Below are positions 1 through 8,466 of a DNA stretch of 64,000 nucleotides, piece by piece. Positions within the stretch are counted from its first letter, which is position 1, and each line of letters begins with the position of its first letter. The position numbers were made by a program, and so were the translations under genes. The DNA comes from Sphingobacterium sp. SGR-19 (GTDB lineage: Bacteria; Bacteroidota; Bacteroidia; Sphingobacteriales; Sphingobacteriaceae), in the NCBI RefSeq assembly GCF_011043555.1, contig NZ_JAAKGS010000003.1, positions 346,387 to 410,386 on the forward strand. Reading direction: 5' to 3'. Under the pieces are notes generated by a model. The model worked only from the letters and a program-made list of their open reading frames with translations, had not been told where the DNA came from and did not search any database.

Positions 1-1358
1 CCTTTCCAACCAAGTTCAATTTTACTTGCATCAGCAAGCGGCCTGCTATAATCAAGCCTTCCCGCATAGGTCGTATTACTCAAATCTTGCACATTGGTAC
101 GCCCGGTAGCAGTTTCTGTATTCTGCTGAAGATTAAAAACATCCGTTTCAAAACGATTATTATAATCATTACCATGCGGAGCAAAATCAAAATTGAATTT
201 CAAGAAGTGATCTTCACCTTCATATCTATTCGAATAATTCACGTTAAACGTCCAATTCTTAAAAGACTCATCAAAATGGTTATTACTCATTGCGCGTTCG
301 GCGTACACACCACCCGGGTACCGCCATGTGTCCATCTCAATAGTTGCATAAGGTTTATAACTACCTTCCATCCAATGCACGCTTCCATCCAATATCCCTC
401 CGTCAGCGAATTCGTACTTTGCACCCGCGCGCACGCTATGAAACGTCGCATCATCCAAAAATTTCCGTTCATTTTGCCGTTGAAAGGACAATAAATTCCC
501 TTGGTCATAAAAACTTCTTTCTGTTAGGTTGTGGCTGTTCGTACGGTTATAGCTTTTATTCCCTTGCACATACATATCTAAGCCATTGACTTTATAATGT
601 AATCCACCGCCAAAGCCCCCCTCAAATTCTCTCCCCTGAGCAGCACGTAAAGATACATCCCCGCCGAAACCTACGATAGCATTACGCTTGGTCACAATAT
701 TGATAATACCCGCCGTACCCGAAGCATCCTCACGAGCAGAAGGGTTACTCATCAGCTCTAATTTTGAAACTTCAGATGCCTGTAACCCACGCAATATACT
801 CGCTAATTGCGCGCCCGATACATACATGTCACGGCCATCTATCCGCACATTAGCACCAGTACGTCCTTGAATAGAAAAATTCCCTTTACCATCGGAAACC
901 AGTCCCGGTGTTTTCTCCAGCAATTCTAACACATTATTTCCCTCCGCCAAAATGCTCCCTTCCACATCCACGACCATTTTATCCGCATATTGACGGACAC
1001 TCGCCTGTTTTCCGATCACTTGCACAGCCTCTATCGCCTGATCCGCTGATTGCAGAAAAATCGGAATTGCTGTCTGCGGAACATTTGTCAACCTATACGG
1101 CTGACTATAAGTCGATATATAACCCACCGAACTGTAATGCACGATATATTCACCACGCTTTGCCTCCATTTGGAATGAACCATCCTTTGATGCATTGCTT
1201 TCCGCAATCCATGTCGAATCCGGTAAAAGCAAAAGGCGAACAGTAGCATCTTGCAGCGGTATTCCATCGCCATTAAAAACTTTCCCTGACAGCGTCGTCT
1301 GAGCAAATAGTCCCATCACAAAAGATGCGAACAATATCGATAGTATCGTTGATTTCAT
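1..1358 (-). CDS. TonB-dependent receptor, outer-membrane beta-barrel family (3' end beyond window)
   Basis: The reading frame is open from the ATG at 1358 to the left edge, so about the first 450 residues are present. A signal peptide (MKSTILSILFASFVMGLFAQ) is followed by a carboxypeptidase-regulatory-like domain (about residues 21-105), then a plug domain that includes NVLELLEKTPG, VRIDGRDMYVSG and AREDASGTAGIINIVTKR, then the start of a beta barrel (VSLRAAQGREFEGGFGGGLHYKVNG). This arrangement is that of the Bacteroidota 'outer membrane beta-barrel protein' receptors, which differ from SusC by a shorter barrel and no partner SusD. No neighbour tells the substrate. A canonical promoter lies about 190 bases upstream. 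Confidence 0.9.
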   Translation of the reverse strand, partial: MKSTILSILFASFVMGLFAQTTLSGKVFNGDGIPLQDATVRLLLLPDSTWIAESNASKDGSFQMEAKRGEYIVHYSSVGYISTYSQPYRLTNVPQTAIPIFLQSADQAIEAVQVIGKQASVRQYADKMVVDVEGSILAEGNNVLELLEKTPGLVSDGKGNFSIQGRTGANVRIDGRDMYVSGAQLASILRGLQASEVSKLELMSNPSAREDASGTAGIINIVTKRNAIVGFGGDVSLRAAQGREFEGGFGGGLHYKVNGLDMYVQGNKSYNRTNSHNLTERSFYDQGNLLSFQRQNERKFLDDATFHSVRAGAKYEFADGGILDGSVHWMEGSYKPYATIEMDTWRYPGGVYAERAMSNNHFDESFKNWTFNVNYSNRYEGEDHFLKFNFDFAPHGNDYNNRFETDVFNLQQNTETATGRTNVQDLSNTTYAGRLDYSRPLADASKIELGWK

Positions 1359-1805
1359 TGTAATAATCTCCCTTGTCCCTCTTGTTTTGGAAGAACCAGC
1401 TTTAGCATATAAATTAAATATTAGTTATTGTTCGACATCTTCGTCGTCTACTACATCAAAAGCAAAACATCCGCTTCCAATACAAATAGAACAGAACTTC
1501 ATGTTGCTTTTTACCCATCTGCACGCTTGTGTAACGTTTTCAAAACGCACAAATATAGCACTATTTAGAATCATTACAAATAAATAGCGATTTTTGACAA
1601 AAATCTATTATAACAAAAAAGCAACAGCAAACGTAACTTTGGAAATTATGGAGGCGTCGGCACTATTTATAACAGCCGTCTCCATCTGGACCAAAAATTT
1701 TACGGGAATACTTAACACAGATCAAAAGCGTTCTAGCTGAACTAAAGGAAATTTGATTAATTTAGTGCAGCATCAATAACATATAAACTTTCAAGATAAC
1801 ATCAT
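1359..1805. other. Divergent intergenic region between receptor and AhpD-like gene
   Basis: This 447-base gap separates two divergent genes. It holds the minus-strand promoter described separately. On the plus strand a TAACTTTG box at 1634-1641, matching the Bacteroidota -7 consensus, lies 165 bases before the ATG at 1806, but I see no -33 element for it. The short open frames here have no protein-like features. Confidence 0.5.
1550..1580 (-). promoter_or_regulatory. Bacteroidota-type promoter of the TonB receptor
   Basis: Read on the minus strand there is TTTG (1580-1577), 19 bases, then TATATTTG (1557-1550). This matches exactly the primary sigma consensus of Bacteroidota, TTTG-N19-TAxxTTTG. 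It would give a leader of roughly 185 bases before the receptor ATG at 1358. Confidence 0.7.
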
Positions 1806-2243
1806 ATGGAAAACAGATTCGACATGCAACAAACAGAGCCCGATGGCTTTAAAGCTATGCTGGGTTTAGAAAACTACTTACGAAACGCGCAACTGTCTAA
1901 AACGCATCTCGGGTTAATCAAAATACGCGCTTCCCAGATCAACGGGTGTGCATTCTGCATCAATATGCATACCTCGGATGCCTTACAACTGGGAGAAACG
2001 GCACAACGTATTTTCTTGCTCAACGCTTGGAAAGAGACCGAATTATTTACCGAAGAAGAAAAAGTGGTTTTGGCCATCACCGAAGAAGTAACCTTAATCA
2101 GCCAAAACGGACTAACCGATGCTACCTATGCCCATGCTGAAAAATTCTTTGACGAGCATTATATCGGGCAGATCATCATGGCCGTTGCGACGATAAACGC
2201 TTGGAACCGGATTGTTATTAGCACGAAACGGACGGTGAAATAG
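1806..2243 (+). CDS. Carboxymuconolactone decarboxylase / AhpD-like alkylhydroperoxidase family protein
   Basis: The 145-residue protein carries the AhpD core motif: C48-A-F-C51 with H55 (GCAFCINMHTSD). In this family the two cysteines form a redox-active pair with a proton-relay histidine, and members reduce peroxides or act as decarboxylases. The length and all-helical character fit the single-domain family, which works as a cytoplasmic oligomer. It is a single gene, convergent with the next small gene. The exact substrate cannot be told from sequence. Confidence 0.9.
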   Translation: MENRFDMQQTEPDGFKAMLGLENYLRNAQLSKTHLGLIKIRASQINGCAFCINMHTSDALQLGETAQRIFLLNAWKETELFTEEEKVVLAITEEVTLISQNGLTDATYAHAEKFFDEHYIGQIIMAVATINAWNRIVISTKRTVK

Positions 2244-2287
2244 GATAACATATTATCACCTTAATGGGTAAGTCAATAAAATCTGGA

Positions 2288-2611
2288 TCAGTAGGCCATA
2301 TTAAAATATTTCGCTTCCCACTTTTTCTTATTTTTTTCGTGCTCAGCGGGATGAATCTTCGTCAAATGATACCCATCACAAAGTTCACAAGCATACACAT
2401 AGCGCACCTTCGGCTTGTTCAACCGAAAGCTCTTCCTCGATTTCGACCTCTTGCTGTAACGCCATTTCATCCAGTACATAAAAAATTTCGCTTCGGCGTA
2501 GCTTCTGAAACTCACCTTTCCGCTGCCCCGGCATTTCGTTCTCTCAATCTGATTAATTTCAACCTGTGCCATCAACTTATCTGTCATGGATCCTCGTTTC
2601 TTACGTTTCAT
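2288..2611 (-). CDS. Small basic protein of unknown function with a C-terminal CxxC
   Basis: This 107-residue, very Lys/Arg-rich protein starts MKRKKRGSMTDKLMAQ. A central aromatic and basic stretch (AEAKFFMYWMKWRYSKRSK) is followed by a C-terminal YACELCDGYHLTK that could be half of a zinc ribbon, with another Cys near residue 27 (TKCRGSG). Composition suggests nucleic-acid binding. It lies just downstream of, and in the same direction as, the LytTR regulator gene (34-base gap), so it may be co-transcribed. I do not recognise the family. The overlapping plus-strand frame (2264-2635) lacks protein-like features, so this strand is preferred. Confidence 0.55.
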   Translation of the reverse strand: MKRKKRGSMTDKLMAQVEINQIERTKCRGSGKVSFRSYAEAKFFMYWMKWRYSKRSKSRKSFRLNKPKVRYVYACELCDGYHLTKIHPAEHEKNKKKWEAKYFNMAY

Positions 2612-2644
2612 GATAACCTCCTTTCTACATCTTAAAATATTTTA

Positions 2645-3688
2645 TTAAGTTTTTCTTTCAGCCACAATGTCAACAACATTTAAAATGCGCTTTTCCAAGT
2701 TTTCATCTGGTTCTACCGGCCCGAGAACTTCCGTTTTATGCTTATCGCATAGATAAAGCGCGAGCCTCTTATCTTTTCTCCTTACGCAACGTTCAATAGC
2801 GCTATCGTTTATCAGAAAAGAACGCCGTACCAAGAAAAAACGATCCCCGACTGCTTTATGTACTTCTGTCAAGGTCTTTTCCGTTGCAATGTATTCCTCT
2901 CCATTTTTCAGTTCAAACCAAGGTACTCCATCCCGCATAAAGAAAAGCGCAATTTCTCTGTGCTTAATACGCCTCGTGGTAGCACCGAACCTGTGTAAGT
3001 ATATCTTGTCCTCTTCAGCAGCTATATCAGCTGAAGCTTTCACCGTGATAGCATCCTTATAAGTTTCGAATTGTGCTTGTAACACCACAAGCTCTTCTTT
3101 CAGACTTCGAACCATCCTTTTATCCTCAGCAGCTATTTTGGCAAAGGCCGCATTCTTACGTTCACCGTCTTCCTCCCAAGCTCTTCGTTCCGACCGCAAC
3201 TTCTCCAACAGCAAATCAGCTTGCTTCATATAAAAAGTGATGACGTAACAGGTATTTACAAAAAGCAACAGCAGTACGACAATGTAAACATCAATATACA
3301 AGAAGGTAGAACCGCGCAATGACAGCGAAAGGGTATCAGAAAATAGATTAAATATACCAAAAACAGCCATAGATGGTAAAAACAAACAGTAGAAAACCTG
3401 CCATACAAACCGCGCATAAAAGGAAATATCCCACGGCCATTTACCATCTAAGTATTTAGTCATTATGGAGATAGAGAATAGCACAGCCAAGCAAGACAGA
3501 AAATACAGCAACCAAATGTCTGAAAATTCGTTATGCGTGGCCGATTCCAGCATACCTCCCCTATATCCGTAATTACATAAAATCCCGCTAAATACCACAC
3601 TAGCGAATATTATCGGCCAGAAATCGCGGTAGCGATTGGGAGACGGCTCCGCCTTCTCCTTAGCGGATATTGGTGGTACTTTCTTCAT
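2645..3688 (-). CDS. Membrane-anchored LytTR-family DNA-binding regulator
   Basis: The 347-residue protein has four predicted membrane helices (about 25-42, 58-76, 93-115, 128-152), a charged coiled-coil (about 153-215) and a C-terminal LytTR DNA-binding domain (about 228-335; note IATEKTLTEVHKAVGDRFFLVRRSFLIND). LytTR domains bind direct repeats and control extracellular or cell-surface functions. There is no receiver domain and no histidine-kinase catalytic domain, so the membrane part probably senses a signal directly and the coiled coil dimerises. The targets are not evident from the neighbours. Confidence 0.85.
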   Translation of the reverse strand: MKKVPPISAKEKAEPSPNRYRDFWPIIFASVVFSGILCNYGYRGGMLESATHNEFSDIWLLYFLSCLAVLFSISIMTKYLDGKWPWDISFYARFVWQVFYCLFLPSMAVFGIFNLFSDTLSLSLRGSTFLYIDVYIVVLLLLFVNTCYVITFYMKQADLLLEKLRSERRAWEEDGERKNAAFAKIAAEDKRMVRSLKEELVVLQAQFETYKDAITVKASADIAAEEDKIYLHRFGATTRRIKHREIALFFMRDGVPWFELKNGEEYIATEKTLTEVHKAVGDRFFLVRRSFLINDSAIERCVRRKDKRLALYLCDKHKTEVLGPVEPDENLEKRILNVVDIVAERKT

Positions 3689-3961
3689 AAACTAACAATG
3701 GCAATGTTTATCTTCGGGTTGTTAATTCAAGATTAAGTTACAAATAAAAAAAAGAAGTGCCAAGCCACAGATAGGCAAAAGTCGTTGCCCATAACACATA
3801 AAAGCCTTCTGTAAACCGTTTCAATACCTATTGTGCCGGATTCGCCCGCGATAATTCCGATTTCAGTCCGCCATTTCCCGACTTCAACAAAAAACTGTCA
3901 ATTATTGCCCATCTGTCGGTTCGTGTATGCTTATTTTTATGAAACACCAACGTAGATTGTT

Positions 3962-4939
3962 ATGAAAAAGACAAAGCAACCCTGGCCATATACGCTCCTC
4001 CTATTCGTAATGATGACACTCATTGGTGTGGCCGTTATCCACCTTGTCCGAAATTTTACCACCGAGCTGGAAGCGCTTCTGCATGAAACAGCCGGCTCTA
4101 TTATACTCTGGAAAAGCATCCTACTTTTAGGGAATACCAGCTTAATTGTTGCGCTGCTTGGCATCATGTATCTGCTGTATGCTAAAGTATGCGGGTTACC
4201 TATTCCGAACAAAGGGCCGTTATCATCTATCCTTGATGCACCCAACCTTCGGCAAGCTTTCGATTTTAGTGTATCCCTACGTAACACGTATGTGCTGCTT
4301 ATTGCCTTACCGACCACGTTCTACGCCCTGTTTCTACAAGCTTCGACTATCGTCACCCTGCTTTGCAGCATTGCCATTCTTTTGTTAATCTATCTGGTAG
4401 AGGCACACAAGAACATAAAAAATGGCATCACTACGCTTGCTATCCTTGTCCTACTTTTTTTCTGTTTCAACGTCAAACTCACCTCTTTGCAAAACTATAG
4501 CTTACTGGGTGATTCTAGCCCCGAAGTACTATCTTTTTGCGTCAGTTTCGTGTTTGCAACCTCTATGGCTATCCGGCATCGCCGGTTTTACGCAGTCGAT
4601 AAGAAAAGCCCCTCGAAAGAATCTTGGATGGTTCCTTTAACGATCATGACTGCCGTGCTCTTTTGCTTCTATTTCCAGACCGTCCTGCTCACGATCAACT
4701 GTCATTTCGCCCCACGCGGTGGCGAAAATTACCGCGCAATGGTATACGCCAAATGTCCGATTCACGACCTGCATCTGAAATATCAAAAAAATGGAAAAGA
4801 AAAATATGCCGTCATTGAAGTGCACCCGAAGCTATTCCATCGTGTACAAGAGGGCGATACGATCAAGCTACATTTACATACCGGAAGATTAGGCTGGCCA
4901 TGGTATCACGATCATATCAGTAAGCGCTATTATGATTAA
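3962..4939 (+). CDS. Polytopic membrane protein of unknown function
   Basis: This is a 325-residue protein with about seven hydrophobic segments (for example TLLLFVMMTLIGVAVIHLV near the start and IVTLLCSIAILLLIYLV in the middle), then a C-terminal soluble part of about 80 residues (NYRAMVYAKCPIHDLHLKYQ...). The soluble part looks like a small beta domain placed outside the membrane. The start ATG follows a gene-free 270 bases. Its stop overlaps the start of the next gene by 8 bases, so the two are translationally coupled. I do not recognise a family. Confidence 0.7.
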   Translation: MKKTKQPWPYTLLLFVMMTLIGVAVIHLVRNFTTELEALLHETAGSIILWKSILLLGNTSLIVALLGIMYLLYAKVCGLPIPNKGPLSSILDAPNLRQAFDFSVSLRNTYVLLIALPTTFYALFLQASTIVTLLCSIAILLLIYLVEAHKNIKNGITTLAILVLLFFCFNVKLTSLQNYSLLGDSSPEVLSFCVSFVFATSMAIRHRRFYAVDKKSPSKESWMVPLTIMTAVLFCFYFQTVLLTINCHFAPRGGENYRAMVYAKCPIHDLHLKYQKNGKEKYAVIEVHPKLFHRVQEGDTIKLHLHTGRLGWPWYHDHISKRYYD

Positions 4940-6038
4940 TGCACTCCACATATTGCAGGAGGCCGTAAACCATTACAAACAATGGTTCGCAGCGGAAAGC
5001 GCTGAAAGCCTACAGTTGGCCTTGCAGCATGCCTGTGAACAAACCCTAACCGAGATCAACAACCTTTACCGCCAATATACCGAGCATCAGCTCGCTGAAC
5101 ACGCTGTTCAACATTGCCATCGCTTGTTGACAAATATGCATAACACCCTTCATGAAGAACGTCCAGCAGACAGCATGCTTCTCGAGCTATTGGCGGCGAT
5201 GATCGAGCAATATGAGCTTTCCTACGAATCTTATCTCCTGCATACCTCTACCCTATCACGCTATGCAGAAAAAGAACTTCGCGAAGCCGTCCTACTACGC
5301 TTGAAGAACGTGCTCCCCTCTTTACGAAAAAAGAATATCCCGGCAGTATACCTCGCCGAACTGTCGTCCGCGATCAACAGTCTTTTCACCACGGGTAAAC
5401 TGCCTGAGCTGAAATTCAGCCATCGGCATTACCTATTTATGTTTTTGACGGCACTCGAAGAGATGGCGGCGGACCAACGCAACAAAGATTGGACGACACG
5501 CTTTCTACACATCCTCATCAATTATAATTTTAACCATATCGGATTCTTCAATCGGTGGAAAGAACTACAAATTAGCCTTCTCTCAAAAAATAATGAGTAT
5601 CAAAACAATCTAAGCCTACTCCAAAAGCAAGAAGAAGACCTTCAGTTCCATATCCCCGTACCCACCTACAGCTACGACCCACTACGTCCATCACTCGCGA
5701 CCTACATGTCAGATTACCTACGCACCACGCTAGACGCTATACGAACCGAAATTGAAGAGAACCCGTCGCTCGATGAAGACGCTTTTTTAAGCACACTCAA
5801 TTCCCATGAACTGACGCTCTATTTTCACTACGGATATCGCGTCAAGCTCTTTCGCTACCCCACCAAACGGGAAGCAGCAAAAGCATTCTCCAGATATGTA
5901 AAATCGAAGACCGGGAAAAAGATATCTTACAAAACACTGGAAAAATTCGATCAACCCGTGCTAGAAACCGCTTCTTATAGCATCTTTAAAAAATTCAGTG
6001 AGATTCTGGCGCAGCTAAAGCGAGATTTTGGGTTGTAG
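4932..6038 (+). CDS. Helical protein of unknown function, coupled to the preceding membrane protein
   Basis: This 368-residue, mostly alpha-helical soluble protein has no signal peptide and no recognised catalytic motif. The start ATG at 4932 overlaps the preceding stop (TAA at 4937-4939), which indicates translational coupling and a shared job with the membrane protein. A central segment, FNHIGFFNRWKELQISL, and several KEL/EEL-rich helices resemble regulatory helical-bundle proteins of the RteC type, but the resemblance is too weak to name it. Its 3' end overlaps the convergent M50 gene by 44 bases. Confidence 0.65.
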   Translation: MINALHILQEAVNHYKQWFAAESAESLQLALQHACEQTLTEINNLYRQYTEHQLAEHAVQHCHRLLTNMHNTLHEERPADSMLLELLAAMIEQYELSYESYLLHTSTLSRYAEKELREAVLLRLKNVLPSLRKKNIPAVYLAELSSAINSLFTTGKLPELKFSHRHYLFMFLTALEEMAADQRNKDWTTRFLHILINYNFNHIGFFNRWKELQISLLSKNNEYQNNLSLLQKQEEDLQFHIPVPTYSYDPLRPSLATYMSDYLRTTLDAIRTEIEENPSLDEDAFLSTLNSHELTLYFHYGYRVKLFRYPTKREAAKAFSRYVKSKTGKKISYKTLEKFDQPVLETASYSIFKKFSEILAQLKRDFGL

Positions 6039-7269
6039 CCATTCGTTTAGATATCACATCGCACAACTGCCGACCCAGACCATGTAGTAACTGTTCATGC
6101 TGATCAACAAATTTCAAATACTTTTCTTTTTTATGCTCCTTGCCTTTTAGCTGGTAACCTAGCGCCAAGCACATGGCACCTGCCAGCGTATTCATATTCG
6201 GCAGCGAAAGATCCACGACAGGCACCAACACCTCGATTCCTTTATCAACTTTTCCCGACACAATCAGGATAGTCCCGTACAGCAAACGGCCCTCGAGCTG
6301 ACCGGAAATAAATTTCATGGCGCGCCGCATGTATTGACCAGCATCCTCCAACTGGTCTTTTAAGAAATATATCAATGCCAGATTTTGGTAGAGCGCACCA
6401 GCAAGTTGACCTGAAATTTCATCACCTAATTCTTCCTCAACCCTTTTTAAATTGGTAAAATAACCATCCATATCACCAAGCTGACCTTTGCAAATACCCG
6501 CGTTGACTATGCAAGCCCAACGAATTTCCAGTTTAGGATCATCTACTTGCGCTAAGCAAGTCTCGAACAATTGTAACGCGCGATTATAATCTTCTGCATA
6601 AAGCGCATCTTCCGCATCCATAAAGTCGTTCAGTAGGTGCTCTTCCGAATCTTGCTTTTTCTTCCTAAAGAGCAGATTCCAAATCTGAAGCCCATCCGAA
6701 TTCGAAGGGATACTGTGAATACGTGTTTTGTGCGGCAAGAGATTACCCAAAAACAGGAAGCCATTGACCATGCCACCAACTGCCCCTATGCAAAGCTCAT
6801 GAGCAAAATTGGAAGATAGCGGAAACGCCAAAAAAAATAGCCCCGCAAGCAACAAATTGGCTATAGGCCCCATCACAACATATATAAACCTCCTGATCCC
6901 GTAATTTTTTCGATTGGAAAAAATCGTAATGATATGTGCCCCTCGAAGTTTATTGTAGATATTTAGCTTGGTCTTGAAAAAGTGCGTACGCAAAATGATG
7001 TGTCCTTTCCCAAACTCCAATCTGCGCGGATATTCGCCCACAAGACGCGCTCCACACCAATGCCCTAACTCATGGACAATAATTCCTATTTGCGCAGTTA
7101 CAGCCAGTATACCTACGTTGATGGCGAAAAAACCGAGCGCTTCCCATTCTCCGTCAAACATCGAAAGCACTGCACCCACACCAAATAAAAGTAGTGACTG
7201 TACCGACACGACCAGCAAGAAAAGCTTTAGTAGAACAGAAGGCGATAAACGTTTATAATTGTGCTTCAT
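5995..7269 (-). CDS. M50 (site-2-type) membrane metalloprotease with C-terminal TPR-like region
   Basis: The zinc motif HELGH (residues 66-70 from the ATG at 7269) lies in a membrane helix, as in M50 intramembrane proteases. Further membrane helices follow (GPIANLLLAGLFFLAFPL at about 135-152), and then about 230 residues of TPR-like helical repeats (for example DALYAEDYNRALQLFETCL). M50 proteases cleave transmembrane segments of anti-sigma factors or signal-peptide remnants; the TPR part would recruit substrate. The frame is open further up to a GTG at 7332, but the ATG at 7269 gives a better N-terminus (MKHNYKRLSP). The second-half DG motif is not clear. Confidence 0.8.
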   Translation of the reverse strand: MKHNYKRLSPSVLLKLFLLVVSVQSLLLFGVGAVLSMFDGEWEALGFFAINVGILAVTAQIGIIVHELGHWCGARLVGEYPRRLEFGKGHIILRTHFFKTKLNIYNKLRGAHIITIFSNRKNYGIRRFIYVVMGPIANLLLAGLFFLAFPLSSNFAHELCIGAVGGMVNGFLFLGNLLPHKTRIHSIPSNSDGLQIWNLLFRKKKQDSEEHLLNDFMDAEDALYAEDYNRALQLFETCLAQVDDPKLEIRWACIVNAGICKGQLGDMDGYFTNLKRVEEELGDEISGQLAGALYQNLALIYFLKDQLEDAGQYMRRAMKFISGQLEGRLLYGTILIVSGKVDKGIEVLVPVVDLSLPNMNTLAGAMCLALGYQLKGKEHKKEKYLKFVDQHEQLLHGLGRQLCDVISKRMATTQNLALAAPESH

Positions 7270-7618
7270 ATCATAATTTAGATTTCTGAAAATTAATCCA
7301 CCGTTTGTGCTAGCAATATAGACAATATTCACTTTTTTTTCAAAAAAGGGGGATCATCCCCTTTCATCCCTCCTTCTCGCCTTACGATAATATCTCAGAA
7401 AACACGTTTACGATCATCTCAACAGCGATTTTTACGAGAGTCCATTATCGCAACCTGCATGTCTATTCCTCACCTTTTCGATTTTTATCTGCCCTCCAAG
7501 AGCTATAAACCAACACCCTCTTGCTCAATATCATCCCCTGCACCACCTCTATTTTCTGCGACCTTTGAATTGTAGACGCTGGACAATTGTCTTGATCAGC
7601 GCTTAAAGAGAAAAAACA
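7270..7618. other. Divergent intergenic region upstream of MauE-like gene
   Basis: These 349 bases hold no gene. A 10-bp perfect palindrome, GACAATTGTC (7582-7591), sits 28 bases before the MauE-like ATG and could be a regulatory site. No convincing -7/-33 promoter pair was found. Confidence 0.3.
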
Positions 7619-8131
7619 ATGAAAAAGAAAACCACACATATCATCACCCTGATCAGCATCGCACTGCTCCTGCTTTGGGTTCCCGTGAGTTTAGATAAGC
7701 TCTTGCATTTCCATGCTTTCAAAGCCGGTATCCTCCGCCAACCGTTTTCGAACACCATGGGCCAGGTGTTGATCTTTTTGCTGCTTCCTTTAGAGATATT
7801 GGTTGTAGGGTTAATCGTTAGCAGTCGGTTTCGGTTGGTGGGTTTTGGGCTGTCATCGCTCATGATGGCAGCCTTTACCGCCTACATCGGCATAGCATTG
7901 TTGGGCGCATGGGAGAAACTACCCTGCGGCTGTGGCTCGGTTATCAGTGGGATGAGCTGGACACAGCATTTCTGGTTCAACCTATTTTTCCTTGCCCTGA
8001 GCATCTGGGGCTATTATTTACAACGAGGTTTACATCGAAGCAGCGGCTCTAGGCAAGCCGCTGTGGAGGGCTTGTCGGCCAAAAGACAGCATACAAACAT
8101 TTTTACAAACATTTTAAATTTTATCCGATGA
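7619..8131 (+). CDS. MauE/DoxX-family redox-associated membrane protein
   Basis: The 170-residue protein has four membrane helices and the family layout: KLLHFHAFKAGI after helix 1, PLEILVVGLIV in helix 2, and a conserved cysteine cluster LPCGCG between helices 3 and 4. MauE-type proteins act in disulfide or thiol chemistry in the periplasm, commonly beside thioredoxin-like proteins. Here a TlpA-like protein is encoded 5 kb away in the facing SusCD operon. It overlaps the DUF6520 gene by 4 bases. Confidence 0.8.
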   Translation: MKKKTTHIITLISIALLLLWVPVSLDKLLHFHAFKAGILRQPFSNTMGQVLIFLLLPLEILVVGLIVSSRFRLVGFGLSSLMMAAFTAYIGIALLGAWEKLPCGCGSVISGMSWTQHFWFNLFFLALSIWGYYLQRGLHRSSGSRQAAVEGLSAKRQHTNIFTNILNFIR

Positions 8132-8418
8132 AAAAATTCATCATCAAAAATGCAATGGCTTTAGTGGCTTTAGCCATTGCAGGTACTACATTAATGTCGT
8201 TTGGGTTGGAGTACTCTTCAGATACACAGAGTCTCCATTGGTACGAAAAAAATGAGGCAACGGGAGAATATACACCTTCACCCGGAAATCAACCGCCTAG
8301 TGAGTGCGAACCAAACCCAAGCAATCCTATTTGTGCTTTGGCATTTACCGAGGAACAGACAGAAGTCGACGATTCCATGGAGACGATAGCTGAGGTCGTG
8401 CTAAATAGGTCAAATTAA
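8128..8418 (+). CDS. DUF6520-type small exported protein
   Basis: This 96-residue protein has a signal-like N-terminus (MKKFIIKNAMALVALAIAG) and a short secreted part with two cysteines (SECEPNPSNPICAL), a pattern of the DUF6520 family that is common in Sphingobacteriaceae beside MauE genes. The start overlaps the MauE stop (ATGA), so the pair is coupled. One may be the redox substrate or partner of the other (inference). A strong hairpin terminator follows. Confidence 0.65.
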   Translation: MKKFIIKNAMALVALAIAGTTLMSFGLEYSSDTQSLHWYEKNEATGEYTPSPGNQPPSECEPNPSNPICALAFTEEQTEVDDSMETIAEVVLNRSN

Positions 8419-8433
8419 TGTAGCTTAAAATAA

Positions 8434-8462
8434 CCATGTCACCGTGAAAAATGGTGACATGG
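8434..8462. terminator. Bidirectional hairpin terminator between convergent genes
   Basis: The 10-bp perfect inverted repeat CCATGTCACC (8434-8443) / GGTGACATGG (8453-8462) with a 9-base loop lies between the DUF6520 stop and the SusD stop. An A-run precedes it on the plus strand (the U-run for minus-strand transcripts). It probably ends both converging transcripts. Confidence 0.75.
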
Positions 8463-8466
8463 CTTG

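Noticed and set aside
1648..1740. 30-codon frame preceded by a TAACTTTG box
   Set aside because: Too short, no -33 element and no sign of conservation; kept only as a possible promoter box for the AhpD-like gene.
2264..2635. 123-residue plus-strand frame
   Set aside because: It is antisense to the basic CxxC protein and has no protein-like composition or start site.
7270..7332. GTG start at 7332 for the M50 protease
   Set aside because: The extra 21 residues add nothing typical of the family; the ATG at 7269 is a better start.
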